A stretch of DNA of 64,000 nucleotides from Deltaproteobacteria bacterium (GTDB lineage: Bacteria; Myxococcota_A; UBA796; CAJQPC01): NCBI GenBank assembly GCA_016717595.1, contig JADKFE010000030.1:39297-103296 (forward strand). Reading direction: 5' to 3'. The notes beneath the pieces were generated by a model. The model searched no databases. It was not told where the DNA came from and was given only the letters and a program-made list of their open reading frames with translations. A program made the translations under genes and the position numbers. Shown here piece after piece: positions 1-8,452 of the stretch; the first letter of the stretch is position 1; each line of letters starts with the position of its first letter.

Positions 1-319
1 ACTGCACGGTGTATTTGCCCCGGGGCGGCGCCATCAGGCGCACCGTAGGCGCGAAGCAAGACTCGCAGTCGTCCGCGGCCTCACCCGGCTCCCAGCCCTC
101 AAACACGCGGATCGTCCAGCCCTCGCCGATCACGTCGGGGGCGAAGCGGTCGTCACAGCCGGCCATCACGCCCTCGCGCTGCACGAGGATGTCGCCGTTG
201 TCCGCCGTGTTCACGGTGATCACGGGCTCGTCGTCAAGCACCCAGTCGGTGCAGACCTCGGTGGACCAGCCGACCGAGACGTCACCCGCGCAGGCCAAGA
301 GGAAGGTGAAGAGCAGCAT
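1..319 (-). CDS. Putative lipoprotein, 3' part cut by window edge
   Basis: The minus-strand frame opens at an ATG (317-319) preceded by a GGAGG-type ribosome site and runs off the left edge after about 106 codons. The N-terminus is a very short signal peptide ending in a lipobox (LLAC, predicted lipidated Cys10), so the product is probably anchored to a membrane facing the periplasm. The visible part is rich in Asp/Glu and has four further cysteines, two of them in a C-x2-C pair (CESC), which suggests disulfides. No family is recognised. It lies just upstream of, and points away from, the end of the manC operon. Function unknown; existence of the gene is fairly secure. Confidence 0.6.
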   Translation of the reverse strand, partial: MLLFTFLLACAGDVSVGWSTEVCTDWVLDDEPVITVNTADNGDILVQREGVMAGCDDRFAPDVIGEGWTIRVFEGWEPGEAADDCESCFAPTVRLMAPPRGKYTVQ

Positions 320-378
320 TGGGGGCCTCCTTTGATGAGCCATCCTGCATAACGCAGAGCGCGATGAGCCGCAGGATT

Positions 379-1458
379 CTACAGCAGGCGCGTCTCGCCG
401 AGCTGCTCCAAGGCCACGGTGAGCGCCCGCACGTCTTGGGCGCGCTCCCGAGGGCAGACCATCAACACGTCGCCGACCTGCACCACGACGAGGCCCTCGA
501 CGCCCAAGAGCGCGACGGTCTGCCCAGGGGCGTAGACGACGTTCTGTTGTGCGTCGTGGCTCACGACCAGGGCCGCTCGGCCAACACCGCCGCTCACCGG
601 GGGCAGGATGTCCGCGAGGGCCTCCCAGCTCCCGACGTCCGACCAGCCGAGCTCCCCGCGCACGGTCAAGACGTGGGAGTGGCGCTCCATGACGCCATAG
701 TCGATGGAGGTGCGATCCATCTTGTTGTACAGCTCCACCAGCCGCTCGGGGTGGGCGCGGAGCTGCTCCAAGGCCGTCCAGGTGCGCGGGAGGTGCTGGC
801 GGTACGCGTCGCGCATGGCCTCGACGGTGAACACGAACATGCCCGCGTTCCACAGGTGTTCGCCCCCGGCGACGTACTGCGCGGCGAGCTCGGCGTCGGG
901 CTTCTCGACGAAGCGGCTCACCCGCAAGAACGGGCGATCGCCGAAGCTGCCCAAGGCGCCGCCGACCTCTAAGTAGCCGTAGCCCGTCTCGGCGCGGGTG
1001 GGCACGAGGCCGATGGTGACCAGGGCGTTTGTGGCGCGGGCGGCCTCGGCGCAGTCGAGCAGGAGATCCCGAAGCTCGTCCTCTTCACGGATGAGGTGGT
1101 CCGAGGGCAGCACGATCATCACGGCGTTGCGCCCGTGGCTGCGGTGGCCCACCTCCAAGACGCCCCAGCCCACCGCCGGGGCGGTGTTGCGGCCCTCGGG
1201 CTCAACGAGCAGGTTCTCGGGCGGCAACATGCCGAGCTCCGCGCGCAGGGGCTCGGCCATCTCGGCGGAGGTGACGACGAGCACACGCTCGGCGGGGACG
1301 ATGGGCAGCACGCGGTCTACGGTGGCGCGGATGAGCGTCGTCTCGCCGTTCACCGAGAGGCACTGCTTGGGCAAGCCGCGCCGTGACCAAGGCCAGAACC
1401 GTGTGCCCCGCCCCCCGGCGATGATCAGCACAAAGACGTCATCGCTGCGGTCAGTCAT
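379..1458 (-). CDS. manC: Mannose-1-phosphate guanylyltransferase
   Basis: Makes GDP-mannose from GTP and mannose 1-phosphate in the cytoplasm, feeding mannose and its derivatives into surface polysaccharide. The nucleotidyltransferase signature is intact: AGGRGTRFWPWSR at residues 14-26 with the PKQ triplet just after it, EPEGRNTAPA near residue 85, LPSDH near 117 and FVEKPD further on. At 359 residues it is the single-domain form, lacking the C-terminal phosphomannose-isomerase cupin of the approximately 470-residue bifunctional enzyme. Its ATG overlaps the stop of the preceding methyltransferase gene by four bases (ATGA), so grpE, trmL and this gene look co-transcribed. The sugar-transfer cluster at 50.8-55.9 kb is a plausible consumer of its product. 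Confidence 0.9.
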   Translation of the reverse strand: MTDRSDDVFVLIIAGGRGTRFWPWSRRGLPKQCLSVNGETTLIRATVDRVLPIVPAERVLVVTSAEMAEPLRAELGMLPPENLLVEPEGRNTAPAVGWGVLEVGHRSHGRNAVMIVLPSDHLIREEDELRDLLLDCAEAARATNALVTIGLVPTRAETGYGYLEVGGALGSFGDRPFLRVSRFVEKPDAELAAQYVAGGEHLWNAGMFVFTVEAMRDAYRQHLPRTWTALEQLRAHPERLVELYNKMDRTSIDYGVMERHSHVLTVRGELGWSDVGSWEALADILPPVSGGVGRAALVVSHDAQQNVVYAPGQTVALLGVEGLVVVQVGDVLMVCPRERAQDVRALTVALEQLGETRLL

Positions 1459-1949
1459 GGGGCCTCAACGGGGAAGAGCTCGGGGCGCAGGGCTTGCAGA
1501 GCGCCATACGCCGCCACCGCCGCGGCGTTGGAGAGGTTGAGGCTACGCGCCGGGCCCGGGATGGGGATTCGCCAGGCGCCGAAGCGGTCTACCAGGGCGT
1601 CGGCGAGGCCCACGGACTCGCGCCCAAACACGAGCACGTCGCCTCGTTCCCAAGGGATCTGGGTGTAGACCCCAGCGCCCCGGGTAGAGAACAGGCGCAG
1701 ATTGCGGCCTTGGGCCCAGGCGAAGAAGGCGTCGTCGTCGGGATAGACCGCGAGGTCTACCTCACGCCAGTGGTCGATGCCCGCGCGCCGCACGGCCTTC
1801 TCGTCCAGCGAGAAGCCCAAAGGGCACACCAGATGCAGCCGCGCGCCCAAGCCGATGCACAGCCGCCCGATGTTCCCGGTGTTGCCCGGGATCTCCGGCT
1901 GGAGCAGGGCGATGTGCAGAAGCGGCTCGGCGGCGGGCGCATCAGCCAC
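1455..1949 (-). CDS. trmL: tRNA (cytidine(34)-2'-O)-methyltransferase
   Basis: SPOUT-class enzyme that methylates the 2'-OH of the wobble base of tRNA-Leu isoacceptors using SAM. The 164-residue length is typical of TrmL. Seen in the sequence: the N-terminal PEIPGNTGNIGR motif (about residues 18-29), FGRES near residue 106, and the C-terminal knot segment IPGPARSLNLSNAAAVA that forms the SAM-binding trefoil knot in this family. The start is GTG, five bases after the grpE stop, and the stop overlaps the manC start. A related SPOUT rRNA methylase is the alternative, but the short single-domain length argues for TrmL. Confidence 0.88.
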   Translation of the reverse strand: MADAPAAEPLLHIALLQPEIPGNTGNIGRLCIGLGARLHLVCPLGFSLDEKAVRRAGIDHWREVDLAVYPDDDAFFAWAQGRNLRLFSTRGAGVYTQIPWERGDVLVFGRESVGLADALVDRFGAWRIPIPGPARSLNLSNAAAVAAYGALQALRPELFPVEAP

Positions 1950-1954
1950 TGGGA

Positions 1955-2557
1955 TCAGGCCTCACCCGCCGGGGCGGTGTACTGGCCGACGATGACCCGC
2001 GCGGGGCGGATCACCCGGGTGCCGACGCGGAAGCCCGCGGAGAACACCTGGGCGACGCGGCCGTCCAGACGCTCTTCAGCGACGGGCATCGTGGTGAGCG
2101 CCTCGTGCTGATCGGGGTTGAAGGCGTCACCCACGGCGCCGAACTCTTGCAGGCCGAGGCCCTGAAAACCCTCCAGGAACGCGCGCTGAACGAGCTCTAA
2201 GCCCTGAAGCAGGGTGGGGTCGATCTCCGCGCGCTGCATCGCCGAGAGGGTGCGGCGCAGGTTCTCCAGGGGCTCAAACAGCCGGGAGACCACCTCACCG
2301 CGCTGAATCTCCTCTTTGAGGGCCGTCTGGCGCTCAAGACGGGTCTTGTACGCGGCCATCTCCTCTTGGGCGTTCTTGTAGGCCCCAGAGACGGCCCGCA
2401 GCCGCGCCGTGGTGTCGTTGAGCTGGCGCTCAAGCTCCTCGACCCGAGCGTCCACGAGCACCTCGACGCCAGCGCCGCCGTCGTCATAGCCGCTGTCTTG
2501 GCCCGCCTCAGCGTCTTCGACGGGCGCCTGCTCTTCTTGGTTCTGGTCATCCGACAT
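1955..2557 (-). CDS. grpE: Nucleotide exchange factor GrpE
   Basis: Co-chaperone that releases ADP from DnaK. The start chosen is the ATG at 2555-2557, which has an AGGAG box seven bases upstream; the frame stays open further upstream but that stretch has no GrpE character. The 200-residue protein begins with an acidic, disordered tail (about residues 1-35), continues into a long helix predicted to be the dimer coiled coil (about 35-90), and ends in the compact beta domain with FRVGTRVIRPARVIVG, the typical GrpE ending. No dnaK or dnaJ is present in the window. It leads the trmL-manC run and faces away from the DUF4340 gene across a 124-base gap; I see no CIRCE element there. Confidence 0.9.
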   Translation of the reverse strand: MSDDQNQEEQAPVEDAEAGQDSGYDDGGAGVEVLVDARVEELERQLNDTTARLRAVSGAYKNAQEEMAAYKTRLERQTALKEEIQRGEVVSRLFEPLENLRRTLSAMQRAEIDPTLLQGLELVQRAFLEGFQGLGLQEFGAVGDAFNPDQHEALTTMPVAEERLDGRVAQVFSAGFRVGTRVIRPARVIVGQYTAPAGEA

Positions 2558-2681
2558 AGGAAGCTCCTCGTGAGGCTGCAAGCTAACCCCAGGGCCCTTC
2601 GCGGCAAGGCGTGGCCCTCGGCGCTTGACGGCGCGCCGCGTGGGGCTAGAGGGGAGGTCCGCCCGGCGACTAGGTGACACG

Positions 2682-3953
2682 ATGGAAGACAAACAGACCC
2701 AGCAGATGACGATCCTCGCGGCTGTGCTCGTGGCCTTGGTGCTGGTCATCAAGCTCGTCGAACCGCCCGCTCCTGAAGAAGAGGCCAGCTCCGACGACAA
2801 AGACCTCGTCGAGATCAAGGCGTCCGAGGTCGTCGGCCTCACCTTGACCACTGAAGAGGGCAGCCTCATCGCCGAGCGCGGCGAGAGCGGCTGGCGCCTC
2901 GTCTCCCCGATTCAGGCCAAAGGCAAGACGAGCGATCTGGACGGCCTCGTCGAGCTCGTAGACGCCTTGCGGGTGGGTGAGCCCATCACCGGCGCCTCCC
3001 CCGCCACCTACGGCCTGGAGACCCCCAAAGCCAGCCTGACCCTACGCCGCGCGGGCGGCGGTGAGCTGCGCTTAGACGTCGGCGCAGACAGCCCCGTGGG
3101 CTTCAAGAGCTACGTTCGCCTGGATGGCGGCGAGGTGCTCGTCGCCTCGGGCCACCCCAACGAGACCTTGCTCAAGCCCTTCGCCGCGCTGCGGGACGAC
3201 GCCGTGGTGCAAGACGTGGATCCCTACGAGATCACCCGCGTACGGTTTGAGCAAGACGCCCTGGAGTCTTGGGTGGCCGAGCGCCGGCCCGACAGCTCGT
3301 GGTGGCTCTCCGACGGCCGCCGCGCCTCCGCCGACCGCCTCACCGCCCTGGCCGAGCGCCTCGCCACCCTACGTTTTGAGACCTTCTGGGAGGACCTGAG
3401 CCCCGCCGAGGTCGGCCTCAACCCGCCCCTGGCCGCGCTCACCTTCACCTCCCCAACGGGCGAGATCACCCTGCCCTTGGGCCAAGAGCGCGCGGGCGGG
3501 CGGCTGATCCAGTCCCCGTCAGGCACCATCGGCACCATCGGCGACCAGGCCTCCGTCACGCCGCCGCTGGGTGAGCTGTTGGAGCCCCGCCTGGTGCCCC
3601 TGGCGCCGTCTTTGGTCGACAGCCTCACCGTCACCTGGGAGGGCAAGACCGCCCGCTGGACCCGCAGCGGCGAGACCTGGACCCTCAACGGCGCCCCCGA
3701 CAGCGCCCAGGGCGTCGGCGCCATCTCGTTCATCATCGACGGTCAGGCCGACCGCGCCGCGCGCCCCGCCGAGCCGAACGTCGTCTCCGGGCGCATCGAG
3801 GCCAGCGCCGGTGAAGGCGGCAGCCTCGTGATCATCCTCGGCGAGGCCGTCGAGGGGGGCCGCGTCGCCCGTGAGGAGTCCGGCGGCCCGGCGTTTTTGG
3901 TGCCCCAGACCACCGTCGACAAGCTCACCGAGATGCCCTTCGCCGCGCCCTGA
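2682..3953 (+). CDS. DUF4340 domain membrane-anchored protein
   Basis: A 423-residue protein with one N-terminal transmembrane segment (about residues 8-24, ILAAVLVALVLVIKL), a short acidic linker, then a large soluble region with the look of DUF4340: beta-rich repeats with alternating SGWRL/WTRSGETW-like strands and a Tyr-Gly-Leu motif near residue 105. Proteins of this type often accompany gliding or ABC-2 export genes (GldG-like systems), but no such partner is adjacent here, so the role is open. Start: the ATG at 2682 has AGGTGA seven bases upstream and gives the transmembrane segment its usual position; the earlier in-frame ATG would overlap grpE regulatory DNA. It ends convergently with ffh, 27 bases away. 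Confidence 0.72.
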   Translation: MEDKQTQQMTILAAVLVALVLVIKLVEPPAPEEEASSDDKDLVEIKASEVVGLTLTTEEGSLIAERGESGWRLVSPIQAKGKTSDLDGLVELVDALRVGEPITGASPATYGLETPKASLTLRRAGGGELRLDVGADSPVGFKSYVRLDGGEVLVASGHPNETLLKPFAALRDDAVVQDVDPYEITRVRFEQDALESWVAERRPDSSWWLSDGRRASADRLTALAERLATLRFETFWEDLSPAEVGLNPPLAALTFTSPTGEITLPLGQERAGGRLIQSPSGTIGTIGDQASVTPPLGELLEPRLVPLAPSLVDSLTVTWEGKTARWTRSGETWTLNGAPDSAQGVGAISFIIDGQADRAARPAEPNVVSGRIEASAGEGGSLVIILGEAVEGGRVAREESGGPAFLVPQTTVDKLTEMPFAAP

Positions 3954-3980
3954 GCGCCGAGAATCAAGCGCCCAGCAGGC

Positions 3981-5582
<1,602 letters not shown>

Positions 5583-5648
5583 CGCGGAGGTCTCCTGAAG
5601 ATGACGGCTTGGCCCCTTAACGCGCCCTGGGCGCCTGACACACCCCAA

Positions 5649-6158
5649 TCAACGGCTGGGCTCACCAATCCGCGCCAGGGACTCCCGGGGCCACGGCGCC
5701 TGGGGATCGAGGCGAAGGGCCTCACGCCACGCGGCCACGGCCTCTTCAGCGCGGCCAAGGCCCATGAGCGCGTTCCCCCGGCCGTTGTGGGCCAAGGCCA
5801 GCTCAGGGCGTAGGGCGAGCGCCCGCTCATAGGCTGTCAGCGCGTCGGCGAAGCCCCCGCCGAGCTGCAGCGCGTCGCCGCGCCCATGCCACGCCCAAGG
5901 CTCCTCAGGATCCAGGCGTGTGGCCAGCTCAAACTGATAGAGCGCCTCGCCGAGCCGCCCATCGGCCAGGGCCCGACGCCCGGCGGCCAGGGCCGTGTAC
6001 ACCGTCGGCGCCGCCGTCCCCTCCCCGCCTTTGTCGCGGCCGGTGAGCCGGTTGAGCAAGGGCTCGTCTGGGCGCCCCACCAGCCGACCCAAGGCGCCGA
6101 GACCGCGCGTGAGCAGTCGCTCCGCCCGACGAAGACGCGGATCAGCCCAGCGCGACAT
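5649..6158 (-). CDS. Small TPR-repeat protein
   Basis: About 169 residues. The N-terminal third is basic (ADPRLRRAERLLTRG), and the rest consists of three tetratricopeptide units with the W-x2-G-x2-L and A-x3-Y/W-x2-A-L patterns (AWHGRGDALQLGG, AHNGRGNALMGLG). No signal peptide or catalytic motif, so it is presumably a cytoplasmic protein-interaction module. It ends 66 bases upstream of the ffh start on the same strand and may share its transcript. The start could be the ATG at 6158 or the GTG two codons earlier (6164). It faces the vWA lipoprotein gene across a 76-base intergenic region that must hold two divergent promoters. Confidence 0.7.
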   Translation of the reverse strand: MSRWADPRLRRAERLLTRGLGALGRLVGRPDEPLLNRLTGRDKGGEGTAAPTVYTALAAGRRALADGRLGEALYQFELATRLDPEEPWAWHGRGDALQLGGGFADALTAYERALALRPELALAHNGRGNALMGLGRAEEAVAAWREALRLDPQAPWPRESLARIGEPSR

Positions 6159-6234
6159 CAACACGACCCTGGCTTGACGCCTTGATGAGCTTGGGGCATT
6201 CTGCTGATCCTCCTGTGTTCATCGGAGAGCCTCC

Positions 6235-7236
6235 ATGCGCTTGCCGCTCACTCTGGCCTTCATCTTCGCCGCTGGCTGCTCAGACTACACGGTCATCGTG
6301 CGCGACGGGGGCGACGTCTTCTACCAGGATCCCTCCTCCGAGGTCGACATCCTCCTGGTCGTAGACGACTCCTGCTCGATGGGGCCTTACCAGTCGAAGC
6401 TCTCGACGAACTTTGAGGAGTTCATCAGCTTCTTCACCGACGCCAACGTCGATTACCACATCGGCGTGATCACCACCGACGTGATGGCCGAGTCCGCGGG
6501 CAACATCCTCGGCGACATCATCACCACCGAGACCGAGAACGCCTCGGACGTCTTCGGCGAGATCGTCAGCGTCGGCACCGCGGGCTCGGGCAACGAGATG
6601 GGCCTGCACGCCGCGTACCTCGCGCTCACCGAGCCCCGCGTCTCTACGACCAACGCCGGGTTCATCCGCGATTCCGCCAGCCTGAGCGTGCTCTTCGTCT
6701 CCGATGAAGAGGACGCCTCGCCCCTGCCCACCGCCGACTACGTCAACCAGCTCCGGGACATCAAAGACTCCCGGGATCGGGCGGTGTTTAACGCCTCGGC
6801 GCTCGTGGTCACGAACGTCAAAGAGTGTACGTCCGCGGCCCAGGCCGGCAGCTCTCGGGGCGACCGTTACCTCGACGTCGCCGCGCAGTCCAGCGGCGTC
6901 TCCGGCAGCATCTGCGCGGACTCCTTCTCCGACATCATCACTGAGCTGTCCCTGAACGCCTCCCGGCTCATGGACACGTTCTACCTCACCGACCTGCCGG
7001 CCCCGAACTCCATCGAGGTCAGCGTGAACGAGACAGCGCTGCCCTGCGAAGACGGCGCGTGGACCTACACCCTCGTCGAGCAGGACGACGGCACGGCGCT
7101 CCCCGCGGTGGTCTTTCAGCGTGACCAGCTCCCCGGCCCCTCGTCCCAGATCGCCATTCGGTACGACTTCGGCGACGGCGACCCCGAAGGTTTCTGCGCC
7201 GGCTCCACCACTGAAGACACCGGGAGCGCCCCTTGA
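6235..7236 (+). CDS. Lipoprotein with von Willebrand factor A domain
   Basis: A 333-residue envelope protein. Signal peptide with lipobox FAAGC (lipidated Cys15), then a vWA-type domain: strand ILLVVDDSCSM (about 39-49) carries the D-x-S-x-S metal-site pattern as DDSCS, followed by THR-like positions in GSGNEMGLHAAYLAL (about 117-131) and VLFVSDEEDASP (about 155-166), the usual Asp-containing strand of the fold. The C-terminal ~90 residues form an uncharacterised beta-rich region with paired cysteines. Proteins of this kind are common in Myxococcota and are thought to bind ligands at the cell surface. Its stop overlaps the TTG start of the next lipoprotein gene (TTGA), indicating translational coupling. 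Confidence 0.8.
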   Translation: MRLPLTLAFIFAAGCSDYTVIVRDGGDVFYQDPSSEVDILLVVDDSCSMGPYQSKLSTNFEEFISFFTDANVDYHIGVITTDVMAESAGNILGDIITTETENASDVFGEIVSVGTAGSGNEMGLHAAYLALTEPRVSTTNAGFIRDSASLSVLFVSDEEDASPLPTADYVNQLRDIKDSRDRAVFNASALVVTNVKECTSAAQAGSSRGDRYLDVAAQSSGVSGSICADSFSDIITELSLNASRLMDTFYLTDLPAPNSIEVSVNETALPCEDGAWTYTLVEQDDGTALPAVVFQRDQLPGPSSQIAIRYDFGDGDPEGFCAGSTTEDTGSAP

Positions 7237-7874
7237 ACCTCCTCATCTCCCTCCTGCTCCTCGCGGGCTGCGACCGGCCCTCGGCGGCCGAGTGCCTCGA
7301 CAACACCATGTGTGAGCCCGGCTTCGTCTGTTACGAGCAGGCCTGCCGCGCGGCGGAGTGTACGGACTCGACGCAGTGTGGCATCCAGCAATACTGCGAT
7401 CCCCGCTCCTTCCGCTGCTCCGATGGCTGCTTAACCGCAGACGACTGCATGGCCGGCGAGGCGTGCAACACCCAGACCCGCACCTGCACTGAAGCCGCCT
7501 GCCGCACGACGGAGCTCGACTGCCCCGTCGGCGAGTTCTGCGACACGGTGACCGGCGACTGCTTCGCCTCCGATGATCCCCTCTGCTCCAAGTCCTGCGA
7601 CGTCGGCTCGCCCAGCAACTCTTGCCCGGCGGGCATGAGCTGCGAGGTCACCACCATCGGCGACACCTGCCGCCGCGACGCCGACTGCGAGGCCGGCTGG
7701 TTCTGCGACCTGTTCACCGACAACGTCATGTACTGCCACCAAGACTTCTGCCTCACCACCTGCCGCCCCGCCGACGACGACCCTTGCCCCGCGGGCTTCA
7801 CCTGCGTGCAGGGCTCGGTCGGGAACGTCTGTTATGGCGACTGCGGCTGGTACAAAGAGAACGGCTACCTCTGA
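7233..7874 (+). CDS. Cysteine-rich lipoprotein
   Basis: A 213-residue protein that begins with TTG inside the stop codon of the vWA gene. Signal peptide with lipobox LLAGC (Cys13). The mature part is extremely rich in cysteine and organised in small repeated modules of the type C-x3-Q/T-x-C-x5-C-x6-C (CTDSTQCGIQQYC, CTADDCMAGEAC, CRRDADCEAGWFC), reminiscent of Dickkopf/EGF-like knots described from myxobacterial genomes. The cysteines probably form disulfides outside the cytoplasm. Being coupled to the vWA lipoprotein, the two may form a surface pair. No catalytic motif. A plus-strand terminator follows at 7903-7927. Confidence 0.72.
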   Translation: MNLLISLLLLAGCDRPSAAECLDNTMCEPGFVCYEQACRAAECTDSTQCGIQQYCDPRSFRCSDGCLTADDCMAGEACNTQTRTCTEAACRTTELDCPVGEFCDTVTGDCFASDDPLCSKSCDVGSPSNSCPAGMSCEVTTIGDTCRRDADCEAGWFCDLFTDNVMYCHQDFCLTTCRPADDDPCPAGFTCVQGSVGNVCYGDCGWYKENGYL

Positions 7875-7877
7875 GCC

Positions 7878-8366
7878 TCAGCCCAGGCCCGTTGAGCCAA
7901 AGCCGCCCGCGCCCCGGGCGGTTTTTTGTGCCTCCGTCTCCGCGAGGTCCAGCTCAACCAGGGCCGCTCGGGCGAACCGAGCGAGCACAAGCTGGGCGAT
8001 GCGGTCGCCCCGCGCCACGGTGAAGGGCTCGGCGCCGAGGTTCACGAGCAGCACCTTGACCTCGCCCCGGTAGTCGGCGTCGATGGTGCCCGGCCCGTTG
8101 AGCACGGTGACGCCGTGTTTGTAGGCGAGGCCCGACCGGGCGCGGATCTGCCCCTCGTGGCCCTCGGGGATGTGCAGGATGAGGCCCGTCGGCACGAGCG
8201 CGCGGGCGCCAGGGGCCAAGACCAGGGGCTCCACGACCGCGGCGCGTAGGTCGAGCCCGGCGGCCCCCTCCGTGGCGTAGGCGGGCAGCTCCAGGCCCTC
8301 GGCGTGGGGCAGGCGCAGCGCCGGCAGGGTCAGCGTGTCGGGGCGAAGGGGCGTTGACGCAGACAT
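7878..8366 (-). CDS. dut: Deoxyuridine 5'-triphosphate nucleotidohydrolase
   Basis: Trimeric dUTPase that hydrolyses dUTP to dUMP and pyrophosphate, keeping uracil out of DNA and supplying thymidylate synthesis. All five family motifs are present in the 162 residues: AAGLDLRA, RSGLAYKHG, the catalytic-Asp segment GTIDADYRGEV, RIAQLVL and the glycine-rich C-terminal lid RGAGGFGSTG. The start at 8364-8366 has GGGAG six bases upstream; an alternative ATG 24 bases earlier would lie in the terminator of pnp. The gene is separated from the upstream pnp by that terminator, so it probably has its own promoter or depends on read-through. Confidence 0.93.
   Translation of the reverse strand: MSASTPLRPDTLTLPALRLPHAEGLELPAYATEGAAGLDLRAAVVEPLVLAPGARALVPTGLILHIPEGHEGQIRARSGLAYKHGVTVLNGPGTIDADYRGEVKVLLVNLGAEPFTVARGDRIAQLVLARFARAALVELDLAETEAQKTARGAGGFGSTGLG
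7903..7927 (+). terminator. Rho-independent terminator for the lipoprotein pair
   Basis: Inverted repeat CCGCCCG (7903-7909) / CGGGCGG (7915-7921) with a five-base loop, followed at once by six T residues on the plus strand. It sits 29 bases past the stop of the Cys-rich lipoprotein gene but inside the 3' coding end of the convergent dut gene, so the same DNA encodes the last residues of dUTPase. Confidence 0.75.
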
Positions 8367-8377
8367 TGTTGGCTCCC

Positions 8378-8416
8378 AAAAAAGCGACACGCGCCGAGGA
8401 GAGGCTCCCCGGCGCG
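8378..8416 (-). terminator. Rho-independent terminator of pnp
   Basis: On the minus strand, a seven-pair GC stem (CGCGCCG at 8390-8396 with CGGCGCG at 8410-8416), extended inward by a GGAG/CTCC pairing, is followed by a run of six U residues (8378-8383). It begins 37 bases after the pnp stop and ends 12 bases before the dut start codon. Confidence 0.75.
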
Positions 8417-8452
8417 CGGCGTGTTGTGATCTTGGCCCGGATGGGCGGCGGA

